Source of the DNA: Bacteroidales bacterium
GTDB taxonomy: Bacteria; Bacteroidota; Bacteroidia; Bacteroidales; JAEINX01
DNA: 33,640 nt
Assembly (NCBI GenBank): GCA_016342645.1
Contig: JAEINX010000039.1
Coordinates: 1 to 33,640 of the forward strand
Direction of reading: 5' to 3'
The notes under the pieces are model-generated. The model searched no databases. It saw only the letters and a list, made by a program, of their open reading frames with translations, and had not been told where the DNA came from. The first letter of the stretch is position 1. Each line of letters starts with the position of its first letter. Positions 1 through 7,448 of this stretch are shown piece after piece. The position numbers and the translations under genes are program-made.

Positions 1-2
1 TC

Positions 3-122
3 CTTGACCAAAAAAGAAAAATGAGGATGGTGTCCAGAATAAAGAAAAATATTGCTAAATTTGATCTTAAACTTGAAGATGTTGGGTTTGGTAACTCGCA
101 GATAATTAGTGACCCAATTTGA
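3..122 (+). CDS. C-terminal end of an unrecognised protein cut by the window edge
   Basis: One reading frame is open from the left edge and ends with TGA at 120-122, giving about 39 lysine-rich residues that finish in SQIISDPI. There is no internal stop and an internal ATG occurs at 21. I do not recognise the family, and a stretch this short could be open by chance. It lies upstream of the promoter of the restriction-modification operon, on the same strand. Confidence 0.3.
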   Translation, partial: LDQKRKMRMVSRIKKNIAKFDLKLEDVGFGNSQIISDPI

Positions 123-178
123 CGTTAGTTGGAATTTGGAAGAAACCAATTAAATGAAAGGAACAGAGATTTAAATAT

Positions 179-186
179 TATCTTTG
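179..186 (+). promoter_or_regulatory. Bacteroidota-type -7 element of the restriction-modification operon
   Basis: TATCTTTG matches the TAnnTTTG -7 consensus of Bacteroidota sigma factors and lies 24 bases before the ATG at 211. No convincing TTTG -33 element is seen at the right distance. The site overlaps an upstream TTG at 184, which argues that translation starts at 211 and not at 184. Confidence 0.5.
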
Positions 187-210
187 TATTTTAAATTAAA
201 GGAACAAAAC

Positions 211-1065
211 ATGAATTTTTGGAACATAGATACTGAAAAGAAATTCTTCACAGAAGCAATGAAAAACTTTGCTTCTCCCGAACAATTATTTTATAAATTG
301 ACAGATGGGTATTTTGCATATGTACCGAAAGGAAAAAGTGCAGAAGGGCAAACATTACAAAGCAGAAATTCACTAATTGGACAATATACAGAAAAGTGGT
401 GTAAAGACTTTTTTCAACCAATTGCAGAAAGTTTAGGACTATTTGCAGTGAATAGTGTAGTTTGTCCAAAACTTGGATTATCCACCCAAAGTGATGCAGA
501 TTTAGCATTTTGTACTACAAATGAGACTCTACAAAAAGCAGAAAACATAAAATTGCTTTTTGAAATTAAAATGAGCATTGTAAACAATTATAATTTTGAC
601 AATGGACAAGTAAATTATGTTGGTGATTACAAAGCCCACAAAGGAAACCCTTCAATTCTTCGCTCTGAATCAATGCTGAAAGCAATTGGTAAATCTATAA
701 ACATTAGAGTTTCTGGCCCAGAATCAACCAAAATACCAATCATAATTTTAGGGAATAGCCCTATAACAATAAACTATTCAAAGAAAGTTGATTTTTTGAA
801 AAAGGCTGGAATTATTCAAAGTTTCATTTCATTGTATCCAAGCCCTACAAAAGATTTTATTAAAAATACTGATGGCAAAGGATTTCAAATATTAGATGAA
901 TATCAAGATTTAACAAACTACATTATAGAAGTAGTTAATTCTGATATGAATTTCTTTTCTTCAATGCTACCAAAAAGAAAATTAGGTCAAATAATCACAC
1001 TATCTGCAAAAGAAAAAGATGATATTTCAAAAGCGGAAAAATTTTTAAGTCTAATAAATGAATAA
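211..1065 (+). CDS. Probable type II restriction endonuclease, PD-(D/E)XK-like
   Basis: The protein has 284 residues when started at the ATG at 211, which follows an AAAGGA stretch. The frame is open to a TTG at 184, but that codon lies inside the -7 promoter element. Residues 95-97 (DAD) followed by a hydrophobic strand ending in FEIK (E118, K120) have the spacing of a PD-(D/E)XK nuclease active site. A helix with E61 precedes them and could supply a further acidic residue. The strongest argument is context. The last codons overlap the ATG of a DNA methyltransferase by 8 bases, the usual layout of a type II system. I cannot name the restriction family or the recognition site from sequence alone. 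Function as a nuclease is inferred from motif and neighbour, not from overall similarity. Confidence 0.65.
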   Translation: MNFWNIDTEKKFFTEAMKNFASPEQLFYKLTDGYFAYVPKGKSAEGQTLQSRNSLIGQYTEKWCKDFFQPIAESLGLFAVNSVVCPKLGLSTQSDADLAFCTTNETLQKAENIKLLFEIKMSIVNNYNFDNGQVNYVGDYKAHKGNPSILRSESMLKAIGKSINIRVSGPESTKIPIIILGNSPITINYSKKVDFLKKAGIIQSFISLYPSPTKDFIKNTDGKGFQILDEYQDLTNYIIEVVNSDMNFFSSMLPKRKLGQIITLSAKEKDDISKAEKFLSLINE

Positions 1066-1996
1066 GATGGAGAAAATGAAAACTACATATCAGAGAAAAA
1101 AAGGGACAGAGTCAAGTTCATTTGGAACTAATGGCAGAATAAATCACGATTCATCTAAATTTTATGATTCTAAATTATACAATGAATTATCAGACAAGAA
1201 GCAAGTTAGCAAAGAGACGAATTTGTTTCCTGACAAATTACTAAATACGACAATATTTGGTTCAGCGGAAAATATGTCAATGATTCCTGATAATGCTTTG
1301 CATTTAATGATTACTTCCCCACCTTATAATGTTTCAAAAGAATATGATGAAGACCTGTCATTGAAAGAGTATTTAGAAATGTTAAATAAAGTTTTCACGG
1401 AAACCTATCGTGTTTTAGTAAATGGCGGTCGCGCTTGCATCAATGTTGCAAATCTTGGTAGAAAACCATATATACCCCTTTCCGATTATATTTCACAAAT
1501 AATGATTGAAATTGGATTTAATATGCGTGGTGAGATAATTTGGAATAAGGCAGCAAGTGCAAGCCCTTCTACTGCTTGGGGAAGTTGGATGTCTGCTTCA
1601 AACCCAACATTACGAGATATTCACGAATATATTTTGGTTTTTTCAAAAGGAGAATACAAAAGAGAACGGAAGAAAAACGAGAAAGAGATAAAACAAAATT
1701 CAATTTCGAGAGATGAGTTTATGGAATGGACAAAATCTATTTGGACATTTAATGCTGAGTCAGCAAGAAGAGTTGGTCATCCAGCACCATTTCCACTTGA
1801 TTTACCACATAGACTTATACAACTTTATTCTTTCAAAAGTGATATTATATTAGACCCATTTATGGGTAGTGGGTCAACTGCAATCGCTGCTTTAAAAAGT
1901 CACAGAAAATATGTTGGATTTGAAATAAGTCAAGAATATATTGACTTAACAAAAAAACGAACTGAACCTTTTGAAAATATGCTGAAACTTGATTAA
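1058..1996 (+). CDS. Site-specific DNA methyltransferase (beta class, probably N4-cytosine)
   Basis: This 312-residue enzyme has the catalytic motif IV TSPPYNV near residue 87 and the SAM-binding motif I DPFMGSGST near residue 265. The order IV before I defines the beta class, and SPPY is typical of N4-cytosine methylation, although N6-adenine enzymes can share it. Between them are the target-recognition part (WGSWMSASNP, DIHEYILVFSKG) and GHPAPFPLDLP, which I recall as conserved in a group of stand-alone beta-class enzymes. The ATG at 1058 overlaps the end of the preceding nuclease gene, so the two are probably translationally coupled. The role would be to protect host DNA from the partner nuclease. 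The stop lies only about 10 bases before the attC-like site at 2006. Confidence 0.88.
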   Translation: MNKMEKMKTTYQRKKGTESSSFGTNGRINHDSSKFYDSKLYNELSDKKQVSKETNLFPDKLLNTTIFGSAENMSMIPDNALHLMITSPPYNVSKEYDEDLSLKEYLEMLNKVFTETYRVLVNGGRACINVANLGRKPYIPLSDYISQIMIEIGFNMRGEIIWNKAASASPSTAWGSWMSASNPTLRDIHEYILVFSKGEYKRERKKNEKEIKQNSISRDEFMEWTKSIWTFNAESARRVGHPAPFPLDLPHRLIQLYSFKSDIILDPFMGSGSTAIAALKSHRKYVGFEISQEYIDLTKKRTEPFENMLKLD

Positions 1997-2005
1997 GGAA
2001 AGAAA

Positions 2006-2073
2006 AACGCCCTACAACAAATAGGCAGGATTATTCGGCGAAGCCGCATTAATCTTGTCTTCTGTTGGACGTT
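2006..2073 (+). repeat. attC-like foldable site A
   Basis: The site begins AACGCCCTACAACA and ends TGTTGGACGTT, whose complement is AACGTCCAACA, so the outer arms pair apart from small mismatches. GTTGGAC (2064-2070) fits the integron core GTTRRRY. Inside, GATTA and TAATC flank a perfect CGGC-GAA-GCCG hairpin (2036-2046). Size, imperfect symmetry and position just after a stop codon all match an integron attC site. The 5' core carries extra bases, so the match is not exact. Confidence 0.5.
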
Positions 2074-2380
2074 ACCCGATTTTGGAGACTACTATGTGTT
2101 TTCAATAATGAAGTTTGGTTTTGTGAGGAAGGATTTTCCTGAGATTGTTCACCGTGGAATGTTTTTGGTGAGCTAAAACCTTTAATTTTTCACTTTTGAT
2201 CTTGTGATTTTCTGTTTAGTTAAAGAACTTTTCTTTATGACATAATATTATATTTTTAATTTATCGTTATAAGTTTAAACATTTTTCTAACTTAGCCCCC
2301 TCTATGAAAAGATTTACAACAATGATGGATAATTCATTTAAACATAATTATACAGCAATTCGTTGGCATTCATTGAAAAA
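2006..2380 (+). repeat. Long direct repeat, copy A (attC-like site plus conserved leader)
   Basis: This noncoding stretch of about 375 bases recurs at 4496-4870 with roughly 80 percent identity by eye. After the attC-like hairpin comes a conserved block (2096-2230) with the shared stretches AATAATGAAGTTTGGTTTTG and TTTTTCACTTTTGATCTTG. Next is TAACTTAG (2288-2295), one base from the TAnnTTTG promoter consensus. The repeat ends in AATTATACAGCAATTCGTTGG followed by CATTCATTGAAA. It lies between the methyltransferase gene and the GNAT/ATP-grasp gene. The rest of the gap (2381-2527) is AT-rich and shows nothing I can name. Confidence 0.85.
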
Positions 2381-2453
2381 AATAACTCTGAGTAAAATTT
2401 TTATATCTAATAAAAAACAATCAGAAATTTCATTTAATTTGTTGCTTTTATAG
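2304..2453 (+). CDS. Possible small ORF at the end of repeat copy A
   Basis: An ATG nine bases after the promoter-like TAACTTAG opens a 49-codon frame. Its first part (MKRF, then NSFKHNYTAI) is matched in repeat copy B after an in-frame 3-base length difference. The frame runs through the core-like CGTTGGCATT and then into unique sequence. Conservation could equally reflect the DNA repeat itself, so coding is unproven. Confidence 0.2.
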   Translation: MKRFTTMMDNSFKHNYTAIRWHSLKKITLSKIFISNKKQSEISFNLLLL

Positions 2454-2527
2454 TTCATTCTTTTGAATAAATAATAAGTCTGTTATGATTATGTATTTTA
2501 GTGTGTTATCCTTATTCTAATTGCAGT

Positions 2528-4480
2528 ATGAATGCACAGGTAAGAAAATCAAATGTAAATGATTTTCAATTTTTAGTAAGCTTAGAAACGAATTCGTTTC
2601 CGGTATTTCAACGAAGTACAAATAAAAGCCTCAAAAATAGTATTCATAGCAATTTTCAGGAGAATATTATTATTGAAACAAAAGGAAAAAATAGCACCCC
2701 AATAGGGGCTATGGTTCTTTACAAGTATGGTAAATCATTGCGAATATACTCTATTGCTATTTTAACTGAATTTCAGAATAAAGGTTATGGCGATTACTTG
2801 CTCTCATATGCCATGGAATTTGCTAAACAAAATCAATATGAAAAAATATTAATTGAAGTAAGCGAAAGCAATCAAAAATTAATTAATTGGTATAAAAACA
2901 AAGGCTTTCAAGCTATAGCTAAAATAGAGGACTATTATGAAAAAGGGCAAAGTGCCATAAAAATGGCATATCAAACCGATACTCTAAGTTCCTCTATAAA
3001 TAACCATAATATAATTGTAATAAATCAGCCTACTAAATGGAACTTTACAAATGTAAATGCAAAAGTAATTTCGGTAAAAGAATATATAAACAACCCTGTA
3101 TATCAATCAAGTTCTGTTTTCAGGGTATTTAACCTGTGTAGTTCATACAAATATCAGAGTTATGGTTATTATGTTTCATTATTAGCTTCGGCACGTGGGC
3201 ATAGGGCTATACCAAGCAGCATTACCATTCGCGACTTTCGTATTCTAAACGTGATTCATTCTGTGGCTTTCGATATTGAGGAATTAATCAATAAGACCTT
3301 GTTTAAGGTGAAGGATTCACTTTTTTCACTTAATGTGTATTTTGGTCATACCAATGTGAAGGGCTTTGCATCACTGGCTAATAAACTCTATCAGCTATTT
3401 GAAGTACCATTGTTTAAGGTCGTTTTTATTAAAACCGATAAATGGATAATAAAAAAAATTGAAGTTTTAACGTATAATAAAGTGCCGGATACAGATGTAG
3501 TTTATGTAAATGATTTTGCAAAGCTATACTTTAATAAAAAGCGCTTTGTGAACACAAAACTAATAAATTATAAATACGACATAGCAATACTGGTAAATCC
3601 GCAAGAAAGTACACCTCCATCGTGTTCAAAAGCCTTACAAAATTTTAAAAGTGCGGCAAACCGAAAAGGTATGTATGTTGAATTCATTACAAAATCAGAT
3701 TTCAATAAAATAAACGAATTCGATGCCCTATTTATTCGCGAAACAACAAGTGTTAACAATCATACCTATGAATTTTCCCGAATGGCCTATGCCGAAGGGC
3801 TGGTAGTAATCGATGACCCGTGGTCAATCTTAAAATGCTCAAACAAGATTTATCAGAATGAGCTATTTAAAAAGCATAAAATATTAACGCCCAACACCAC
3901 CATTTTCACCAAGAATATGTTTAGTAAGGATGTGCTTAACGAAATGAATTATCCACTAGTACTAAAGCAACCCGACAGTGCATTTTCATTGGGTATAACT
4001 AAGGTTGAAAATAAATATGAAACAATAGCTGCGCTAAACAATCTTTTTAAAAAATCCGATATGATTGTTTGTCAAGAGTTTTTGTATTCGGACTTTGATT
4101 GGAGAATAGGAATAATTGATAATACACCTTTGTTTGCTTGTAAATATTATATGTCAAAAGGTCATTGGCAAATATATAATTGGGAAGGAATTGAAGAAGA
4201 TAACACGGGTGATTCTGAAACAATGAGTATTAGCATGGTGCCTAAAAATGTATTACAAACAGCCTTAAAGGCTTCTGCATTAATTGGTGATGGCTTATAT
4301 GGTGTAGACTTAAAGTTGATTGACGATAAAGTATATGTGGTTGAGGTAAATGACAATCCAAACATTGACGCTGGTATTGAAGATTTAGAACTAAAAGAAA
4401 AATTATATGATTTAATTATGGAATCTATTTTTCAAAGAATAGAAATAGCTAAAAATGTCCAGAAAATTGATTTCAGGTAA
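2528..4480 (+). CDS. GNAT acetyltransferase fused to RimK-like ATP-grasp ligase
   Basis: The 650-residue protein starts with a GNAT domain (about 1-145) with the acetyl-CoA loop QNKGYG at 83-88. A middle region (about 195-330) resembles the N-terminal domain found on some RimK-like ligases (RLAN type). The C-terminal ATP-grasp domain (about 350-625) has the metal-binding motif EVNDNPN from E606. ATP-grasp enzymes of this kind join an amine to an acyl-phosphate, as in adding amino acids to a peptide or protein. The GNAT domain would N-acetylate a product or partner. No partner ligase, transporter or peptide precursor lies beside it, so the substrate is unknown. A GTG at 2501 is in frame, but the GNAT fold begins right after the ATG at 2528. 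The gene sits between the two copies of the long direct repeat, as a cassette would. Confidence 0.82.
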   Translation: MNAQVRKSNVNDFQFLVSLETNSFPVFQRSTNKSLKNSIHSNFQENIIIETKGKNSTPIGAMVLYKYGKSLRIYSIAILTEFQNKGYGDYLLSYAMEFAKQNQYEKILIEVSESNQKLINWYKNKGFQAIAKIEDYYEKGQSAIKMAYQTDTLSSSINNHNIIVINQPTKWNFTNVNAKVISVKEYINNPVYQSSSVFRVFNLCSSYKYQSYGYYVSLLASARGHRAIPSSITIRDFRILNVIHSVAFDIEELINKTLFKVKDSLFSLNVYFGHTNVKGFASLANKLYQLFEVPLFKVVFIKTDKWIIKKIEVLTYNKVPDTDVVYVNDFAKLYFNKKRFVNTKLINYKYDIAILVNPQESTPPSCSKALQNFKSAANRKGMYVEFITKSDFNKINEFDALFIRETTSVNNHTYEFSRMAYAEGLVVIDDPWSILKCSNKIYQNELFKKHKILTPNTTIFTKNMFSKDVLNEMNYPLVLKQPDSAFSLGITKVENKYETIAALNNLFKKSDMIVCQEFLYSDFDWRIGIIDNTPLFACKYYMSKGHWQIYNWEGIEEDNTGDSETMSISMVPKNVLQTALKASALIGDGLYGVDLKLIDDKVYVVEVNDNPNIDAGIEDLELKEKLYDLIMESIFQRIEIAKNVQKIDFR

Positions 4481-4495
4481 AATAAAACAACGAAA

Positions 4496-4554
4496 TGCCA
4501 ACAAATAGAAAGGATTATTCGGCGCAGCCGCATTAATCTTGCCTAGTGTTGGAC
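4496..4554 (+). repeat. attC-like foldable site B
   Basis: The site starts 16 bases after the ATP-grasp stop codon. GCCAACA (4497-4503) pairs with TGTTGG (4547-4552), and GTTGGAC (4548-4554) fits the core GTTRRRY. The centre repeats that of site A, with GGATTATTCGGC, a GCA loop, GCCG and TTAATCTT. The outer arms differ from site A in several positions on both sides, yet still pair. That is what selection on a folded single strand would leave. Confidence 0.5.
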
Positions 4555-4791
4555 TATTACCCGTTTTTGGAGAGTATTATACCTTATGTGTTTTCAATAA
4601 TGAAGTTTGGTTTTGAGGTGAAGGATTTTCCTGAGATTGTTCACAGTGGATTATTTTTGGTGAAAGAAAACCTTTAATTTTTCACTTTTGATCTTGTGAT
4701 TTTCTGTTTAATTAAAGAACTTTTCTAAACATAATATTAAATTTATAAATTATCGTTATGATTTTAATCATTTTTCGTAACTTAGCCTCCT

Positions 4792-4866
4792 ATGAAAAAG
4801 TTTAGTTCAACAAAGCTGAATAATTCATTTAAACATAATTATACAGCAATCATTGGGCGTCATTGA
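4792..4866 (+). CDS. Possible 24-residue ORF at the end of repeat copy B
   Basis: An ATG seven bases after TAACTTAG opens 24 codons beginning MKKF and containing NNSFKHNYTAI, matching the small ORF of copy A. It ends at TGA (4864-4866) just past the core-like ATTGGGCGT. If translated it would be a leader peptide ahead of the peptidase gene, but the evidence is only conservation of the repeat. Confidence 0.18.
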   Translation: MKKFSSTKLNNSFKHNYTAIIGRH

Positions 4867-4920
4867 AACAAATTGAAAAGTATATTAATATATGTTTATT
4901 TTACAGATGAAAGGATAACT

Positions 4921-5700
4921 ATGATTTTAAAAAAAATATTCAAGTGGCTGGGAGTAGTAGTTGGGATAATCATCATATTTATCTTGTTGGACATAGTAGT
5001 TTTGGCTACGCCTGGTCCATTTTTCAAAGAAAAAAAGCAGTATGGAAACATTAGTGTTTACAGCGATAAATTAATCGGTCAAGAGACGGACTCAATCATG
5101 TCTGAAGTTTTCTTGAGACTTAATAAAGTTCCGATTTATGACCCTGAAAGAAAGTACAATCTCTGTCTTTGTTCAACTCAGAAAAAATTCTCTTTCTTCT
5201 CCAGATTGACAGTACGAGCTAATAGAATAATGGTTTTCAGCCTTTTAGGTTCCGCATATATAAATAAAGATTTCATTAGCGAATTAAGCCTGAAAACTGG
5301 CGGAAAACCCAAGTATTTGACTCGCGAAGGAAGCATAGTACACGTGGCAACACATGAACTCATGCATGGATATATAAATGACTATTATGGAAGCATATCT
5401 GCAAGGACTTTACCTGCATAGAAAATCGAAGGATACTGTGAGTACGGAGTTAACCAATATGTTGCACCATGTGACAGTGGATACACAATACCAGAACGAA
5501 TAGATATTTACCTTGATGACTCTCAGTGGAACTCAACTGCAGAAGTACATCGTCCACATTACGTATGGGGTATAATGATGGAATTCCTAATTAATGTTAG
5601 AGGAATGAATTTTGAACAGGTAATGACAGATAGTGCTAACTATGAAAAAATCTATCATGAGATGATGGGTTGGCGAAAGTTGATTAGAGACAAAAATTGA
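4921..5700 (+). pseudogene. Membrane-anchored zinc metallopeptidase gene with an in-frame TAG
   Basis: An ATG with the upstream AAAGGAT (4909-4915) starts a protein with one membrane segment (about residues 14-36, GVVVGIIIIFILLDIVVL). It continues to the zinc motif THELMH and then LPA. There a TAG at 5419-5421 stops the frame after 166 residues. The same frame then continues for 92 codons with KIEGYCEYG and ends at TGA (5698-5700). Peptidases of the gluzincin type usually have a tryptophan and then an ExxxE-like helix here (W-x-x-EG-x-x-EY), so TGG to TAG is the simplest change. The second part supplies the third zinc ligand, so the truncated product should be inactive. Low-level readthrough cannot be excluded. 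The gene is bounded by repeat copy B and by an inverted ATTGGGCGT. Confidence 0.82.
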
Positions 5701-5742
5701 TAATTTTTATAAACATTAAATTAAGCTAAGAATGAACAACGA

Positions 5743-5751
5743 ACGCCCAAT
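5743..5751 (+). repeat. Half of a third attC-like site
   Basis: ACGCCCAAT is the inverted copy of the nine bases at 4852-4860 and resembles the 5' core (RYYYAAC) expected after a cassette gene. It starts 42 bases after the end of the peptidase gene. The rest of the site is not seen because the sequence passes straight into the group II intron remnant. Confidence 0.4.
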
Positions 5752-5828
5752 CGAGTAGGCGGCTGACGATCACTTGACCGCCAGTGCACCTCTCACACCA
5801 CTAAGCGTCCGTACGGACTTAGCGGTTC
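5750..5828 (-). mobile_element. Group IIC intron remnant: domains V and VI and the 3' end
   Basis: On the - strand the sequence begins GAACCGCTAAG at 5828 and closes with CTTAGTGGTGTGAGAGG. This forms an 8-pair lower stem, an upper stem GTCC/GGAC and a four-base loop, the plan of domain V with the CGC triad of class C introns. A second stem (GGCGG/CCGCC) follows, then CCTACTCGAT, which fits domain VI with its branch-point A and the usual intron end. Upstream of domain V I find no reverse transcriptase and no domain I, so only the 3' end remains. The 3' exon would read TGGGCGTTCG, an attC-like core, and the orientation is opposite to the genes. Both are reported for the group IIC introns that target attC sites. 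Confidence 0.72.
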
Positions 5829-6167
5829 TCTAACATGGGAAACAGCGGATAATCTCCAAAATTGGGAGAAACTTTTTGATACAAACTAATCAGAGATATA
5901 TAACCTCTTTTATTGAGGCGTTTATAGATTCAATTGTTTTATTAGTAGTTGGGTTTTTCACGTGAAAATCTGTATTTATTAGTCGCATGTTTTGCTTAAT
6001 CGAGATTTATTAATTTTAGGATTCCTAATATTATTAGTAACAAACCTATTTCTTATATTTCTTAGCAATGTTTGCTATTTTCAAATTATTAATTAATATA
6101 TTTGTATGGTGTTTTGTGATAAGGATTAGTATTAATATCTTTATCTTTTTTTTATCAGATATTATCT
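5829..6167. other. Gene-free stretch after the intron remnant
   Basis: These 339 bases hold a small hairpin (TCTCC/GGAGA, about 5854-5870) followed by a short T run, which could be a weak + strand terminator. They also hold the promoter of the next gene. I see no coding frame, RNA gene or recombinase, and nothing that continues the intron upstream of domain V. Confidence 0.5.
6071..6104 (+). promoter_or_regulatory. Promoter of the first paralogue of the tandem pair
   Basis: TTTG at 6071-6074 and TATATTTG at 6097-6104 match the Bacteroidota -33 and -7 elements with a 22-base spacer. The leader that follows (GTATGGTG, ATAAGGATTAG, TTTTTATCAGATAT) is repeated before the second paralogue, so promoter and leader were duplicated with the gene. 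Confidence 0.6.
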
Positions 6168-7448
6168 ATGGGAGGAAAGAAAAAAAACAGAAAGAAATCA
6201 AAGTCATCACAGCAGAATTTAAAGGTTATGGCTGCCCGATATAGAAAGGAGTTTTTGGGCCAGATAAAATATTTTTTCAATTTGTGGCTTGGAGAAAACA
6301 CTTTCAGCATGCTTCCTTCCAATGAGGTAAAAACCCTGTATAATATGCATTTTACCCCTCCAAGGTTCATTCCTGCCGAAGGTAGTGTGATCAGCAAAAA
6401 ATTTATTAGGGAATTACAAGAATTATTGGGAATGTGGATTGATAATAACAGTATTGAAATTTCAGAAAACCTGCCGAAGATAACTATATATCAATTCTTA
6501 ACCTATTACATTACTATTAATTATTATCTCCATGGGCTAAAGGAAGAACGTTTTGCTAATGCGAATGAGGTAAAAGAAAGATATAAAAAGCTGGATGTGA
6601 CTTATGATGCAACTATGAAGCGTGGTTTTCAATGGCTTGATGATATATTGATGATACTTGGGATGATGCAAAGTGATCCAAATAAATGCTATTATTTGTT
6701 AACAGGCAATTTCAAAGACATAAGAGTAAAAAAAAGGAGTGTCTATCTTGTAATATGGGTCAAAGCAATAAAACCGCTTGCCATGGATTTTGTTGTGAAG
6801 GGTGATAAGCGGCCGGCTTATAAATTCGGAATTCCACTTCAAAGAGCCGGTATGTATTGGAAATTATTTAAGCCACCTGAAAAAGAGTCGTTTCGCTGGA
6901 AGAAAAAACTTGAGATATATATTCAGTCACATGCTATCAACAGGCTTTATGAAAGACTTGAATCAATTGATCCGTTACTTATCCGGTTCAATTTATATAT
7001 TTCGTTTTTTAAACCTAATATGATATACGAAAACAATTATTTGCTGATTCCTTATGTGATGGATAATGTTACTATCGGCTACTTTATGGCAGGTATAACG
7101 AAGGGAAAGATACTGATACGAACTTTTCTTTTCATTACGAATGAAGGTACTCCCGAAGCCCGCAGATTGAAGGAAAATACGGGCCTCAACAAATTAGATG
7201 TTAAATATCTGAATATTGACAAAATAAGGGTTTTTATCGAATCGGATATTGTAAAAGACGAAAGATTAAAAAACATTTTTATTGAAGCAGGTTGTGGTGG
7301 ACTGTTTGACTTAAACTTAGATGATCCTGATGCTTATAATGGTGCTTTAAAGCTTGCTGAAGAAATGAGTAAGTACCTGGAAACAGAAGATGAAAAAGAA
7401 AATGATTCAGATAATGAAATTAGTATGGCAGAAGTCCGGGCGGTTTAA
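6168..7448 (+). CDS. Conserved protein of unknown function, paralogue 1
   Basis: This 426-residue protein has no signal peptide. It begins with a highly basic tail (MGGKKKNRKKSKSS) that could bind nucleic acid or be disordered. The body is mixed helix and strand. The most conserved parts, judged against its neighbour, are FNLWLGEN near residue 38, VVKGDKRPAYKFG near 209, IQSHAINRLYER near 251 and GTPEARRLKENTGL near 326. Another conserved part is IFIEAGCGGLF near 366. The HAxxRLxER pattern recalls DUF4258-like toxin or nuclease modules, but the resemblance is short and I would not assign function from it. The acidic C-terminus (about 395-426) is its own. It is 52 percent or more similar by eye to the next gene and has its own promoter. 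No functional partner is beside the pair. Confidence 0.75.
   Translation: MGGKKKNRKKSKSSQQNLKVMAARYRKEFLGQIKYFFNLWLGENTFSMLPSNEVKTLYNMHFTPPRFIPAEGSVISKKFIRELQELLGMWIDNNSIEISENLPKITIYQFLTYYITINYYLHGLKEERFANANEVKERYKKLDVTYDATMKRGFQWLDDILMILGMMQSDPNKCYYLLTGNFKDIRVKKRSVYLVIWVKAIKPLAMDFVVKGDKRPAYKFGIPLQRAGMYWKLFKPPEKESFRWKKKLEIYIQSHAINRLYERLESIDPLLIRFNLYISFFKPNMIYENNYLLIPYVMDNVTIGYFMAGITKGKILIRTFLFITNEGTPEARRLKENTGLNKLDVKYLNIDKIRVFIESDIVKDERLKNIFIEAGCGGLFDLNLDDPDAYNGALKLAEEMSKYLETEDEKENDSDNEISMAEVRAV

Larger units (their letters stand above)
4496..4870 (+). repeat. Long direct repeat, copy B
   Basis: This is the second copy of the repeat at 2006-2380, in the same orientation, starting 2490 bases later. 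Differences are scattered substitutions and a few short indels. The copy ends CAGCAATCATTGGGCGTCAT, where ATTGGGCGT (4852-4860) resembles a GTTRRRY core. The same nine bases occur inverted at 5743-5751 after the peptidase gene. TAACTTAG is kept at 4778-4785. The repeat fills nearly all of the 440-base gap between the flanking genes. Confidence 0.85.

Noticed and set aside
120..145. GACGTTAGTTGGAATTTGGA as a further attC-like core before the restriction-modification operon.
   Set aside because: Only the GACGTTA and TTTGGA pieces resemble site A. No pairing arm is seen upstream, so it is too weak to list.
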